A stretch of DNA of 64,000 bases. Origin: Cadophora sp. MPI-SDFR-AT-0126. Lineage: Eukaryota > Ascomycota > Leotiomycetes > Helotiales > Ploettnerulaceae. The translations under genes and the position numbers were made by a program. The notes below the pieces were generated by a model that saw nothing but the letters and a program-made list of their open reading frames with translations, made no database searches and had not been told where the DNA came from. Each line of letters opens with the position of its first letter. Within the stretch, counting starts at the first letter, position 1. Shown here in pieces: positions 33,810-46,213 of this stretch. The stretch spans positions 992,001 to 1,056,000 of the forward strand of contig JAGMVK010000002.1 in NCBI GenBank assembly GCA_020747065.1, in the 5' to 3' direction.

Positions 33810-35662
33810 ATGTCTCGTTCTCCCTCACCGGGAAGGGATTTCCTTTCTAAATCCGAGGAACTCCCCACCGTGAAAGCAGACGAGTATCGAGACAGCGATG
33901 TCGCAAATGTTGTGGATCTCATTCAGACCGTCGAGGACATCGAGTGCAAGCCATGGACGAAAGCCATGTTTCGTCTCTATGGCTGTTTACTCGTCGCCTA
34001 CTTCTGTGGCTGTTTGAACGGATATGATGGGTCATTGATGGGTGGCTTGAATGCCATGTCGTCTTATCAGGAGTATTTCCATATGTGAGCTCCCTCTATC
34101 TCTTCCTCTCCCCTTGTTCCTTTTTCTGGCAGTCTTGTCTCCTCGCTTAGTCCACATGTTGACACCATACCAGGACCAAAGCCGGCTCTACCACAGGCTT
34201 CATCTTCGCACTCTACAACATCGGATCCATCGCGGCTGTGCCCTTTACCGGACCTACCAATGATTACCTAGGAAGACGCGCCGGTATGTTCACCGGAGCC
34301 GTGATCATCATTCTCGGGACATGTTTGCAAGCACCTGCGACCAGTCGAGCCATGTTCATGGGTGGTCGTTTCATTCTCGGATTCGGGGTCAGCTTTTGCT
34401 CTGTAAGTGCACCAACGTATGTCAGTGAGATCTCGCATCCGAAGTGGCGTGGAACACAGACGGGGATATATAACTGTATGTGGTAAGTACACTTGAGATA
34501 TCTACTCAAATCCCCGATCCTTTCTTCTCTTTCGGATAGCACTGGCGAATAAGTGGTTAACCACTTAAAACAGGTGGGGAGGCGCCATCGTAGCCAGCTG
34601 GACAATATACGGCTGCTCCAAGCTGACAACTTCGTACGCCTTCCGTATTCCCGTCTGGGGTCAACTCGTCTCGTCTGTAATCGTCGCAAGCGGGGCCTGG
34701 TTCCTCCCCGAATCGCCTCGCTGGCTCATCGCCCGCGGTAGAACCGACCAAGCACGCGCAGTACTCGCACGCTACCATGGAGAAGGTTCAGAAACGCACC
34801 CCATCGTCGTCCTGCAGATGAAAGAGATGCTGCATAGCATCAAGCTCGACGCTTCCGACAAGAGCTGGTGGGACTACCGCGAACTGTTCAACACGCACTC
34901 GGCTCGACGGAGACTCATTTGTGTCTTAGGAATGGCGTGTTTTGGACAGCTGAGTGGTAATTCGGTGACGGGGTATTATCTCCCCGTGATGGTTGAGCAA
35001 GCTGGTATCACATCCGAGAGTACTCAATTACTTATTAACAGTCTGAGTCCGATGGCTTGCTTCATCGCGGCACTCCTCGGCGCCAGAATGACGGATAAAA
35101 TTGGGAGACGGCCTTTGCTTTTGTATTCCATCGTCTTCTGCTCTATTTGTTTCGCCATCATCACTGGAACATCCAAGTTGGGCGAATCTGGCAATAACGG
35201 CGCTGCATACACCACTATCGTGTTCATTTTCGTGTTTGGTGTCGTGTTCTCCTTCGGATGGACGCCTCTTCAGTCCATGTACATCGTCGAGTGTTTGACG
35301 ACATCGACTCGAGCAAAGGGAACTGCTGTGGGTAATCTAGCATCTGCTGTAGCCAGCACCATCATCCAGTATGCTTCATCACCCCCCTGTTAGACTTTGG
35401 AGAAAATGACTCAATGGCAACTAGATACGCGTCCGGCCCAGCATTCCAAGACATCGGCTACTACTTCTACATCTTCTTTGTCTTCTGGGACCTGTTTGAG
35501 TTTGCCTTCATGTATTTCTTCTTCCCGGAGACGAAAGAACGTACCCTGGAGGAGTTGGATGAGGTATTTGAGGCTAGAAACCCGGTCACTAAGAGTTTGG
35601 AGAAGCGTGGTGCAGCCACGGTCTTGAATGCGATTGGGGCTGAAGATCATGTCGTGGCGTAG
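33810..35662 (+). CDS. MFS sugar transporter, lactose-permease type
   Basis: This is a plasma-membrane proton-coupled sugar porter resembling fungal lactose-permease/cellodextrin-type carriers; the substrate is not determined. Exons 33810-34084, 34175-34482, 34574-35368 and 35425-35662 (the second may begin at 34174 by the reading frame) give 538 aa. Visible marks are [15 protein letters not shown] in helix 1, [71 protein letters not shown] in helix 7, [12 protein letters not shown] and [20 protein letters not shown] near the end. The N-terminus is a 50-residue hydrophilic tail. Together with the secreted GH5 enzyme it would let the cell take up a released sugar or glycoside; that link is inference. 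Confidence 0.93.
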
Positions 35663-36946
35663 GAAGATTGGTGGTAGGATTGGAGGAGAGGATTTGTATA
35701 CAGAAGGATGAGCACGCTGAATACTGTACTCTTTAGACACTTCTGAAGCCACGTATAGGACTGGTAAATACAATGTAGGTATCGCTACCAACGCAATTCT
35801 ATCAAAAGAACTTGAATTGACATAAGGGACGATCTGTCTCAACAGCTCGAATTGTAGTTGGAAAAAACGTGCTTAAGATAAAATAGACTGGCTCTCCATT
35901 ATTCGATCGATGGAGAACGGCAGGAATGAAGGTCTCCTAATGACAGACGCCTGGGCTGGAGCTCAAGGCTATTCATCATGGTATATAAGAGTACTTTAAT
36001 CGACCTATGACACCCAGCTACTAACGAAGATATTCCGAAACTGTTTCGACCGTATAATGTTTATTGAGCTCATCCAGTCCAGGCTCCAGGAAGCGAAGGA
36101 AAGACCTCACTCCACGTCATGCCCCGTTCTCCAGCGTTTTCTTTCCTCTTAGCTTCGCATGTTCGAAGTCCAGTGTTCACACGGACAGACGAAGACAAAG
36201 TTGGCCAAGTAGATGCGGTTGGAGCCGACATGTGGCTTGCACGAGCAACGTAGTCGATTGACATATTGCTTGACCGAGAATTGTCACAAAATGGAGCCAA
36301 GCAAAATATCACGCGAGCGAGGGGAGAAGTCATGTAGAGTTGTTCAATTATCTTTCTCGCTTACAATCGGAACCCTTATATACAGAAAGGATCAACATCA
36401 TCAGATCCACGACCTATTCACCGATCCAGTCAAGTCGCCCATTCCATTCAACCAATCAACCGACCTCATCAACTAACCACCAGATTCGTTGAAAATACAA
36501 CGATCCAACCGCAACTTTCTATTCGACCGTCAACACGTTCGCATTGCCGAAAACAGCATGGGTACTAGCAGGAGGCTTGTCTCGAGCGAAAAGGAAAAAG
36601 CAAAAGAGGTGCTGTGTCTGTCTGAGAGCGGGGAACCAAGATCCCCGGTAAAAATCAAAGAAACCAATGTGCCGAATCCATCTTTCCGGCCAAACCAAGC
36701 CGCTTCATTGCAAACTCCCCCAACGCCAATGCAGCAAAGTGTCAATGCATGGACGGAAAGCAAAAAATCAGAATAAGAAAAGGTAAAACCAGGTCGTAGA
36801 TCGCTTCATGCAGATCATCGAGAATTCGAGATCTCCTTTTTATCAACAAAAGAGAGGGTATTGTTGGTAATGTACAAAGTCGCTGCCGTGCTCGTTGGGT
36901 GGGAGCGGGGCGACGTATGTGAGATTCGTGCGCGGTGATTAGGTTA
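35663..36946. other. Intergenic between MFS and P4-ATPase genes
   Basis: This 1.28 kb stretch holds the 3' regions of both flanking genes. One possible small gene lies at 36558-36776 and is listed separately. Nothing else is convincing. Confidence 0.4.
36558..36776 (+). CDS. Possible small hypothetical protein, 72 aa
   Basis: From the ATG at 36558 the frame reads MGTSRRLVSSEKEKAKEVLC and ends WTESKKSE. It is hydrophilic and rich in Ser, Lys, Pro and Gln. I do not recognise it. In its favour, a TATA-like ttatataca lies about 185 bases upstream (36376) with a long A/C-rich leader, which is how short, highly expressed fungal genes look. The frame is also open upstream to an ATG at 36489. It faces the stop of the P4-ATPase gene. 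It may well be noncoding. Confidence 0.25.
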   Translation: MGTSRRLVSSEKEKAKEVLCLSESGEPRSPVKIKETNVPNPSFRPNQAASLQTPPTPMQQSVNAWTESKKSE

Positions 36947-39900
36947 TCAATCGTGAGTGTTGTTTTTCCGACTTGGAACTGGGCCGAAGGAATGACTTGA
37001 CTCTAGTCGAGTCAACAGAGCCGCAGATGTGAAGTCATTACTCTGCTCATAACTTGGACGAATACGATCCATTGAGGCACGTATCCTGTCGTATGACGGT
37101 CGTGCTCTGTCCATTGACGGACGGCTGTATGGGGGTTGATCGACGGAGGGTCGATGTCGAGTGAAGTCTGTTCCGTCGCTGCCATTTTGGCTTCGAGGGT
37201 TGTGTGTGGTAGCCGTTGGAGCAACTGAAGGGGGGTAAATGGGCCGTTGGTCTTCATCAACACTCGGATAGTGGGTATGCTTACTCGGCTTTGCGATTTC
37301 GTACGATGTTGAAGTTGACCCATTCGAGATAGCATCTTCCGGAGCGGTTTGCCCAGGCTTATCGAGATGCTCGAATTTGCCTTGACGAACTTGCTCGCGA
37401 ATGATGTCAACATCGTATGGGAAGTAGATCTTCTGAATAGCCTTGACGAAGAATCGAGGCGCCAGAGATAAGATAATCGACAAAGATGTCACTGCCCAGA
37501 AGGTGGGCTGAGCAAAAACCTCTGTGGCAGCCTTGTAGAAGTAGTCGGAGGACTTGAAGGCCGAGTAGACGCCAGTCCAGAACCAGACAAGCAAACTACT
37601 GATAACGACAAGCAGTAACATGAGCCAATCCCATCGGTAGGTGTTGAGCAGAATGTAGGTGTTGATGACAATGATGGCTGCTGGGGCAATGTACACGCCG
37701 AAACGTTCTCGATCATCAATATTCAAGCCGTTATGAGTGACGAAGTTCCCTGGGAGGAAGGCCAGGTAAGCCATGTAGAACAAGATCACGGACTGATACA
37801 TTCCATCAATCATGTACAGCCTATTGTAACGTTAGCACGGATTGTCTTTAGATTTCAGAAATCACTTACCAGAACTTCCGTTGAGTCCATTCAAGTCGCT
37901 CAATACCACGACGATACAGTTGTGGAACAGCAAGAGACACTTTGTCGCTGACATCTTGGTCCAAGACACCCATGAAGATGACTGGAAGCGACGTGAAGGC
38001 CAAATTGAAAAGGAGAATATAGGTGTAGTCGTAGAGGTACGTTTGGTCGAAACTGCAGTAGATCTGGTACCAGAAAATGGTGAACGTCCAGACGATATTC
38101 TTATAGAAGAAGTTTGCAATGGTTTCCGCCAATCTTCGATAAGACCAGCGGCCATGTACGAGTACTAATCGCTGCAGGAAACGGAACTGTCCGATAGCGT
38201 AATCGGCGGACATAACAGCTTGCCGACCTTCTTCTCCGGCAATACCAACACCGACGTCAGCCTCCTGGATCATTGCTACATCATTTGCACCGTCGCCGAT
38301 GGACAGAGTCATGACATCCAACCCACTCTTGACCATAGCAACAACTGCAGCCTTCTGAGCAGGACTAACACGACAACAGAGAACAGACTTGCACTGCTTG
38401 CAAAGGAGTAAGAACTTTTGGCGGATCTCTGGATCGAGAACGAGTTTGAGGGAATCACCATCAATGACGATGGCATGAGTTGGCGCAGGTGGTTCATGGC
38501 TCTTGCGAGCAGCCTTGAGTTCATCGTCCGACCCCGTCATGTTGAACGTGGCGAGGTGTTTGTCGAGTTCAACCTCAGCGCTAGCGATTGTTTCATCTTC
38601 AATCTTGAAGACGATAAGTTCCATATCGTTGTTGAGCAAATTGCAAGAGAAGCCGATGTTGATGGCTGTTTCAACCTTGTCTCCAGTCAAGACCCAAAGC
38701 TTGATACCCGCCTCAGCGAGAAGAGCGATGGTATCAGGAACACCTTCTTGAAGACGATCCTCGATAGCTGTACCACCAAGCAGAGTCAGGTCACGCTCGA
38801 TTACATCAGCGACTGCTTCGAGCTTGTCCTCGCGGTCTTGGATAGCAGCAGAAGCAATTTCGTGCTCTTTGTTCCACTTTTGATACTCCTCCTCACCTAG
38901 CTCCCTCTGTGCGATACATAGAGTTCGAAGTCCTTCGCGTGCAAACATCTCGAGGTGCTCTGCTGTTGTTCTTCGCAGCTCGGATTGCTCTCCTCGCTTC
39001 AGTCTGGAGTAGATCATACTGTCTGCACCCTTGCAGTATAGAATGATCCTGTTGTCGGGCATTCTGATAATGGCACTCATTCGCTTACGAGTGGAGTTGA
39101 ATTCGAGCGTGTTGAGAACCTTGAAAGAACGATCCTCACCCTGGATATTTAGACGTATGCCATCTGTGGAGTTGCCCAACACCGTGAACCCAACATCTCG
39201 AGCCGTAGCAACCAGTGCGGCCTCATCAGGAGACTGTGCCTTGAACTCAATCTTTGGTGGGTCGCCGGGGGTCATCTCAGCAATGACCGTATGGCACAAA
39301 GCCAATGCCAGCATGAACTGCTCGTTAGCATGCTGTTGCTCTAGGCCTGATTGTCCAGACATATCAGCAATGAAGTCTGGTGCGACGAAGGTCAACTCAT
39401 CGTCGTGGAGGTAAGGGTTGTCGTGAAGCTTTCTGATATCTTCAATCATCTTGACCCGCGCTCGTGCAATTTCCTCACGCGCTCTTGCCCCTTCCTTTTC
39501 AACATCGATACCTTGTCGCTTTTGCATACCAGCTTGGGCCTCAGTATAAGCCTCTCCGTACGGAACGCCATTGATTGTTGCCTTCTTGAACTCCATCACG
39601 TTTTGAGTAAGAGTACCAGTCTTATCAGAGAAGATGTATTCGATTTGACCCAGGTCATCGGAAATGTTCCAAGATTTAGGGGTACAAGGGTAGTCGATCT
39701 TGTCGTAGTACATCTCGGTGTCGCTGTAGATGAAGAACGCCTGGCAAGTTTTGATGATTTCCAGCGAAATGTACAAGGAGATTGGGACCAAATTCTGGAA
39801 TAGAATAATGGCAGCCCAAAATGTGATGAACCCATCCAAGGAGGGTTTGCCACCGATTGAGCCGAATTCGAAGAACTGGATAGAGTTTCCTCCTTGACCC

Positions 39901-41560
39901 CAGTAAATACCCTGGTACAGGCCAGAGGCGAGACACATGAGGAGCAGGATGACGAAATTGTATACGACATTCCAGTTCAGCTCTCGTGCAATGCGAGAAC
40001 GCTTGCTAGGAGTGATCCCAGAGTTGATCATGATCTTGGTATCAAAACCTGTGAAAACCACTACACCGAGTACCCACTCCGTATTGCGCAGATTGCATCC
40101 TCTTAGAAGCATATTATTGATAGAAACAGGTTCTGCCATTTCTTCCCCTGGGGAATCTGGAGACTTGGAATTTCTTTGTGTCCAACGCGCGACCGCACTG
40201 TATTGGTAGAGATTTGCTTGAGGAGGCTCGCTGTCGATGGTGAATTCGGTCCTTTCGCAATCACGAGCATGTTTGATGTCACGACCACTTCGGAGAGCAT
40301 GTCGGACTTTCAGGTTTGTCTCTCCATCCAAATTCTTTGTCTCCACATAACAAGCACCATCGGGATCAGATGTCGATAGAATAACAACATCAGCTGGAAT
40401 TTGATCATCGTTGTAAAGTCGAACAAAATCCCCAACTTTCACATTCTTCCAATAGTCAAGATGGAATCTGGACTTTCCGGTGGCAGTCCTGGCCGGGTTG
40501 ATCAGGCTGCCAAAGTTCTTCACAGCTGGGGAACGGTGCCCGTCCTCATAGGAAAATGCGGTTCCTGGGCGCACATGGGGTTCGGGAATCTGCAAGGTAT
40601 CGTCACGAGGTAATGGCGAGGGAACTGGTGTCATTTGGATCTCCTCTCGAGCAGAAGCAAATGACTCCCTGGTATTCGCCGTAAGCGCAGACTGTCTTCT
40701 GGTGTCCCTTGTCTCCCTGGTCTCGTAGGACTCTCTAGGACGATCCAATGCATTAGATGCATATTCTTTTCCAGGCGCCTGCTTTGGCTTCTTCATTTTG
40801 TGCCAGATGGCAAGTAGTCCTCGGGTGGTCGCCTTCTTGAACCGTCTCCAGATTGAAATATCATCATCGCTAACATTGACGTTGTTCCAGTCGATCAATC
40901 GGTGCACTGGGGAATTGTTCAATTCGTTGTCAAGAACCGTCCGTCTGTAATCTTCCACTGCATCCTTCACTGCCGTGATGAACACAATGACAATCAAAGG
41001 AACGGCGTTCAGTCCTGGATTCGAAGCACCAAAAATGCTGAAGAACTATTCGCTAGTTAGCTTTTATTGCGCTGATCGTATCGCGTTAATCTTACAGCCA
41101 AAATGATCAAGAACAAGAAGTACACATTGGCAACATTCTGGAATTGAAACATCAAGTTCTTCGGGATGAAACTGATCGGCGTGTACTTGGCTGTCCGAAT
41201 CTTGTTCCTCCTGAAGTGCTGAGCAGGGTGTCCCTCTTCATCAACAGCATCTGGAGGTAAGGGGATGTTGAAGTAGAGTTTCCGCGGGCCCTGGCCTTCT
41301 GTATCCTCTGGCTTTTCCTCCTCAGCTGCTTCACTTGGTTCTGGTTCTTCTTGAATCCCTCCCAAATCTGTGCCTAACGATTCTCCTCCTGTAGATTGCC
41401 TCTTCTTCTCACTACTTGTTGACCCCTTGTGTCCCAGACGTCCTAAGATCGAACCCCGTTTCTTGCTCCCTTTCTTCCCTGCCAACCTCTGGGTCGCCCA
41501 TCGTAATCGCTTCGTCGGGTTAGGCACATCGTCCTGTTCTTCGTGGGTTGTGACGGCCAT
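36947..41560 (-). CDS. DNF1: P4-ATPase phospholipid flippase, Dnf1/Dnf2 type
   Basis: This is the catalytic subunit of an aminophospholipid flippase that moves lipids to the cytosolic leaflet of the plasma membrane and endosomes, normally with a Cdc50/Lem3 partner. Exons 41096-41560, 37870-41045 and 36947-37820 give 1504 aa. The N-terminus has the Dnf-type entry FNIPLPPDAVDEEGHPAQ and RRNKIRTAKYTPISFIPKNL. The A-domain has DGETNLK (P4 form of TGES). The phosphorylated aspartate is in FSDKTGTLTQNVMEF at about residue 627. KGADSMIYSRL marks the N-domain, LWVLTGDKVETAINIGFSC and IGDGANDVAMIQEADVGVGI the P-domain. Ten membrane helices follow the family pattern. The C-terminus is disordered with Arg/Ser/Asp repeats (RPSMDRARPSYDRI). 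A Dnf1 rather than Drs2 or Neo1 assignment rests on the N-terminus. Displayed exon edges may be off by one base. Confidence 0.94.
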
Positions 41561-43842
41561 GGCGACAGATTAGCTGTTGAGAATGGCCAAAGCCCTCTCG
41601 CGGAGAGACAGGTCGCCTCTGGGTACCTCGAGGCCAAACCCAGAAGGTCGTGTTGATCCGCCCGGTGAAGTGAGGATATAGTGTTACAAGAACATGAATA
41701 CTCTTTGAAGATGATGTCGTAAAGAGTGACCGGGTTGAATTGTTTGGTGTCGAGGGGATAAAGAGTCGAGGGGAAATTTCCTTTGGTTGGTTGTATGGGG
41801 ACCCGGATGAGGCGGATCAATCGCGTAGGTACGGTACTGTAAGCAAGCAAGGCGCTTCTCAAATTCCAAGACCCAGCCCAGCCCAGCCGACCGCTCAGGG
41901 GAAGCGCGCTGTGGTCAACGTATGCTTGTGAAAGGTGATAGGTGATGGGTGAATGGGTAAAAGATGGTTCTGAACTGAATTGAATTGAATTGAGTCTTTG
42001 CGCAAGCCCGGAATTGTGTAAAAAGAAAGAAGGCTTTGCTGCTGACTACCTAAAACTTTAGTTCACTGTTGTCCTGTCCTGTTCACCTTCGAGGAAGCTT
42101 GCGCGACTGACTGCTTAATAATGGGACTTTGACTAAGAAACGCCACTTCTCCCGAAAGCCCGTATCAGAACAAATTGTGCCCGGCGGAAGATGGCAAACT
42201 TCATTCAATGGCTGGCTTCGGCTTCGGACTTTGAAGTTGCACTTGTTTGCACAACTGAAATTTCACAAGCGATTATTCTTTTTGGAAGAGAGGGAATGGG
42301 CTTAGGTTTCATTTTACTTGTATTCTATTTGCATTGACTGTGCTGTCCCCGTACTGTACTATTTTGCGCTGCTCTCACTGCACTGCCTGAACATATGAAG
42401 GATGGATGAGTCGAGCTGACGGTGGTGGTGATGATGCTGTCAAATACACATTCAGCACTGCACATATCTGCCAACGAGCTCACCAATCATAGGGGCATTT
42501 CCGGGCGAGGGACTGATTACTGTAAGATTTCCGTACGCTACAGTACAGGGGGATATCTACCCGTCGTCGCCTGGCCGGTGAGATTTGTTTAGCAATCGTG
42601 GCACAGCTGGGCGTGGGATTTGGGAAAGGTGCCGAACCCTCCCTCCTCTTGCTGCGCTCCTGAATGCTGACTGGAGGATGGGAGGCCGAAGTCCCAAGCC
42701 CGGCCCTATCACGTCAATTTCAAACATCAGAGTAGAAGTTAGAGTATATTTAAGCTGCAGGCGAGGAGGGAGATCGTAGCCGATTCTTGACTGGTGGTGG
42801 CATGGCAGATTCAAGTCTGTTCTGTCCCTGCCCTCTTCTCTAACCAACCATTGAAGATCTGATACAGAACTCTCGTGCAGTTATCCAGCCTATCTCTTGA
42901 ACGGGACGGATGAGTTCATATGGTTAGTTCCCTTTATACCGCACCGAACTGTACTGTACTGTACTGTACTGTACCGTTCCGTGTACGGAGGAAGAGTCCA
43001 CCATCAAGTGCAAAGATCAAACACAACATTTCTCCAGAGGGCCAAGGCTCACACCCCTGCGCTGGAGGGGCAGTCAAATTAAGAACTGCGTCAACCGACA
43101 CTATCATCCCAAAAAGGGAACCACTTCTTCTCCACCGCTCACGAATTTAATTCGCGTCTGCATTAAAATCTAAAAGCGATACGGCTTTCTTAACGCCGAG
43201 CCCGGGGACAGCGGACACAAGAAAGTCCCCTTCACAAGGGCTTGGGCAGAGAGAGGCCAGAACACTGGACAGATTCGGCACTGTTCGGACGCAACAACTT
43301 CCAGATCCGAAGGGCTTTGTATGCGTCATGCTGACAACATAATATACGGGTACGGGTTCGAGGCTTTTGGGTCCTCTATCTGTGAACTATATGATATGAA
43401 AAGGCGAAGGTTGTTGAAATTACTGTTTATGTGCGGTACGGGAACAGCAGAACGGAGAGCAGCCTGTCAAAACACACGGGCCAAAATGCTGGTAGGTGGC
43501 TGCTCCCCAAACGTCTTCCAAACAGGAGCTGGCTGCAGGGCACATACCTCGTACAACCACCTTGGTAGCACTGTGCCGTTTGCTCTCCTTGGGGCTATTT
43601 GATGAAACAAAGCGGAAGAAAAGAAGGTGAGGAAGGGCATTTTACACCAATGAGGTTAAAATGCCCAAAATAATCGGCCACTTTTGGTATCCATTTACCG
43701 CACGTGACTTTGCCCGCGTAATCAACACGAACTACGCGAACTTCTTCAGCATCGCGTCACAACCAGAGCCAGTACCTGTGGGAGTCCATGACAAGCGCGA
43801 GGCAGTTCATTTTCAAATCGCACACTTTGCGATTATATAGCC
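41561..43842. other. 2.3 kb intergenic region with a TGTAC microsatellite
   Basis: This is the divergent region between the P4-ATPase gene and the CANIN-type gene. I see no convincing coding region. It contains a period-5 repeat (gtact) at 42948-42974. Confidence 0.45.
42948..42974. repeat. Pentanucleotide microsatellite (gtact)
   Basis: The unit gtact recurs without error for about 5.4 copies (27 bases). Each unit contains gtac, itself a palindrome. Confidence 0.9.
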
Positions 43843-45895
43843 ATGGCGACCAATACATCCATCCGAGACTTTTTCAAGCCCAAGGCTGTCATGGATTCAA
43901 AATCATCTGCTCAATCACCGGCATTGAAGGTTCCTTCTGTACCAGCAATGAGATCTGCCAACGTGCCCGCATCAAATTCTCAAATGGCGACTCAACCTTC
44001 ATCAGCGCCCAAATCCTCAGATCAGCGAAATTACACTTCCAGCTTATCGCCGCCGCCAAGCAGTGATGCCTCAGAACGGACACAATCGGAACAAAGGGAG
44101 AAGGTACCTCCACAGTCTTTACCAGCAAAGAATATATCAGACTGTGTTATCCAAAATTCAGACGATGAAGATGAGTCTGATGACTCTCTAGAGGATCTCC
44201 ACACGATTCTAGCAGCAAGATTCCCTAATACCGCAAGTCGGCCTAAGATGTCAGGTGATAAACCAGCGCCTACTACGCCTGTGGCTCCCCGGTACAAAAC
44301 ACGGACAAACACCTTCCATGTCTCTCCACTACCTGTTCTGTCCAAGAAGAAATTCGACCTCAAATCTTTAGTCGGCCACGCTCAGGACGACGAGGCTGCT
44401 GAAGCCACCACCCAGAGGTACAAGGCTATGTTGGAGGAGCCTGACATTGACGAAGATGATCGGTCTTCACTAGATCCTGCGAAGCGAGGAAAGTTCAAGC
44501 ATAGTGTCTTGCTGGAGTCAGTTGTAGCAGATGGAGAAGATGGAGGCGCACACAGAGTAGCAAGAGCTATCCAGAGGACAGAAGCTACAGTCATAGAGCA
44601 AAGTTGGTACTTCTTCGAGACTGGGACCAAACATGCGAAGCCAGAGCGCAAGCCCTTCCCAATTGCTTCGGTCCCCGAAACTTGGAAAAGTGTTCTCGCT
44701 GATCCTCGGATGAGACAACAGACTTTCACATCTGGTTTTGCCGAAGATATAGTTTCCATGGGTCATGGACTACCAGATGAGCTCTTCCTCTGGATGTTAG
44801 ACGAGGTGTCGGTGGAAGCAAGAGATCCTCTTCGGACATCATATCTCAGGGTCATGAGACAGAGCCATGAGCAGACCAAGAGACTGATCACAATCGATGC
44901 CATACGGTCGATGTTCCTCCGCTTAGGGGCGACCCCAAAAGCTCATGAAATAGAATCTTTGAAGCCAGTCAACAAACTCAAGGATCCATATCCAAGAAGG
45001 AATTGGGCAAATCTACTAGCCATTATCAAGTTCTTTGGGCAGGTAGCGAAATTGTTACATGAGAAATCAAGACGATATCTCATATTTCTACTGCTCAAGA
45101 TGAGCTTAGACAAGATGGTTGCTGAGAACGTCGATATCCAAGATGCAGTTCAAGAGACAATCGCACGGTTATGCCAATATATAAGTGATTGGGACGAAGC
45201 AGTAAGTCCTCCTTCCTCCCTCCTTCCTACAAGTCAGACGGAGAACATCACATGCTAAAAACCTCCAGTGCACCACCATCTGCGAAAGCATCTTCAGAAG
45301 CACCACCTCCGCGTCCCTCCGCCTCCAAACGGTTGAAAGCATCTCCTCCACCTCCCATCGCACCCACGATCTCCGGCGTCGCCTCGCAGCCTGCTTCTTC
45401 CACGACTCCCTCTCGCACGCCAGCCAGTCCAGCTACTACAGTACCTCCCTTGACTCCATAATGGACACCTTGCATGGCCCTCGCTTTATAATTAAACCAG
45501 AAACCGACACCTCCCCGGGTACAGCCTACCACGAGCTCCGCGCGCTCATCTATCTCCTCGACGTCACGCTCGACGACGGCCTATCCTCAGATCGTGATCT
45601 GAGTGATAAAGAGCAGGAGGAGATGTTCAATGAGGATATCGAGGAGTTTAGTAAGCAGTTGGATTGGATAGGGTCGAAGATCCAGACGGGGGGTGCGGCG
45701 TTCTTCACGCGGTTGGATACGAAGGAGGCGTTGACGCTTGTGAAGCAGAGGGCGGTGGGGATGCTGAGGACGAAGAGTAAGTTGAAGCATTCGTGGTATA
45801 ATGAGAACGAAGAAAAGGAGAAGAAGAGGTTGGAGAGTTTTGAGAAAGAGAAGAAGGGGATGGCGAGTTTTCTGAAGAAGCAGCTTACTGAGTAG
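43843..45895 (+). CDS. Candidate SLF2/Nse6-like CANIN-domain protein
   Basis: My best reading is a fungal member of the group with the CANIN (SMC6 and NSE5 interacting) fold found in SLF2, which helps load SMC5/6 at damaged DNA. This is a memory-based family call, not an alignment. Exons 43843-45201 and 45269-45895 give 661 aa. The first about 170 residues are disordered, beginning with NTSIRDFFKPK, which resembles a PCNA-interacting (PIP) motif with N in place of Q. An acidic SUMO-interaction-like run (CVIQNSDDEDESDDS) follows. The folded part is helical, from about residue 270 (FTSGFAEDIVSMGHGLPDEL) through FLWMLDEVSVEARD to the basic end (EKKGMASFLKKQL). The splice restores a long helical frame (CTTICESIFRSTTSASLRL). 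The gene is certain, the function is not. Confidence 0.6.
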
Positions 45896-46213
45896 AGTCA
45901 TATTATGCTTACAACGACCTTTTGATGGAATGCATTGTCAGGCCTAGATCATAGTAGATTCTGAGACACCACCTCTTAGGAAGAAGAATTTTGAATGATA
46001 GAAGAGCAATGGATTTAGAGACTCCAACCTAGTCTCATGCAGGATTCGTTGTATCATACACAGCAGTCTACAACCTCTTCTTCTGTCTTCCGACGCTAGC
46101 AATGTCCTCATTTAGCAACTGTAACCGACGAACAGCAACCCAAACTCTCCCATTCCACTCGGGTATCCGCATATCCGCCCACCCCGCATGTGTGCTATGC
46201 CACCTGCTCAACT
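45896..46213. other. Convergent 3' region
   Basis: This 318-base gap lies between two convergent stop codons (CANIN-type gene and VMA4). No gene is seen. Confidence 0.5.

Noticed and set aside
23751..35662. Classical secondary-metabolite cluster
   Set aside because: No polyketide synthase, peptide synthetase, terpene cyclase, prenyltransferase or P450 gene is present in the block, so only a small accessory or catabolic cluster is proposed.
35900..35935. Inverted repeat tctccat/atggaga
   Set aside because: A 7-base stem with a 10-base loop is expected by chance many times in 64 kb; nothing else marks it.
43346..43362. tRNA B-box-like gggttcgagg
   Set aside because: The flanking sequence does not form an acceptor stem or a matching A-box at the right distance.
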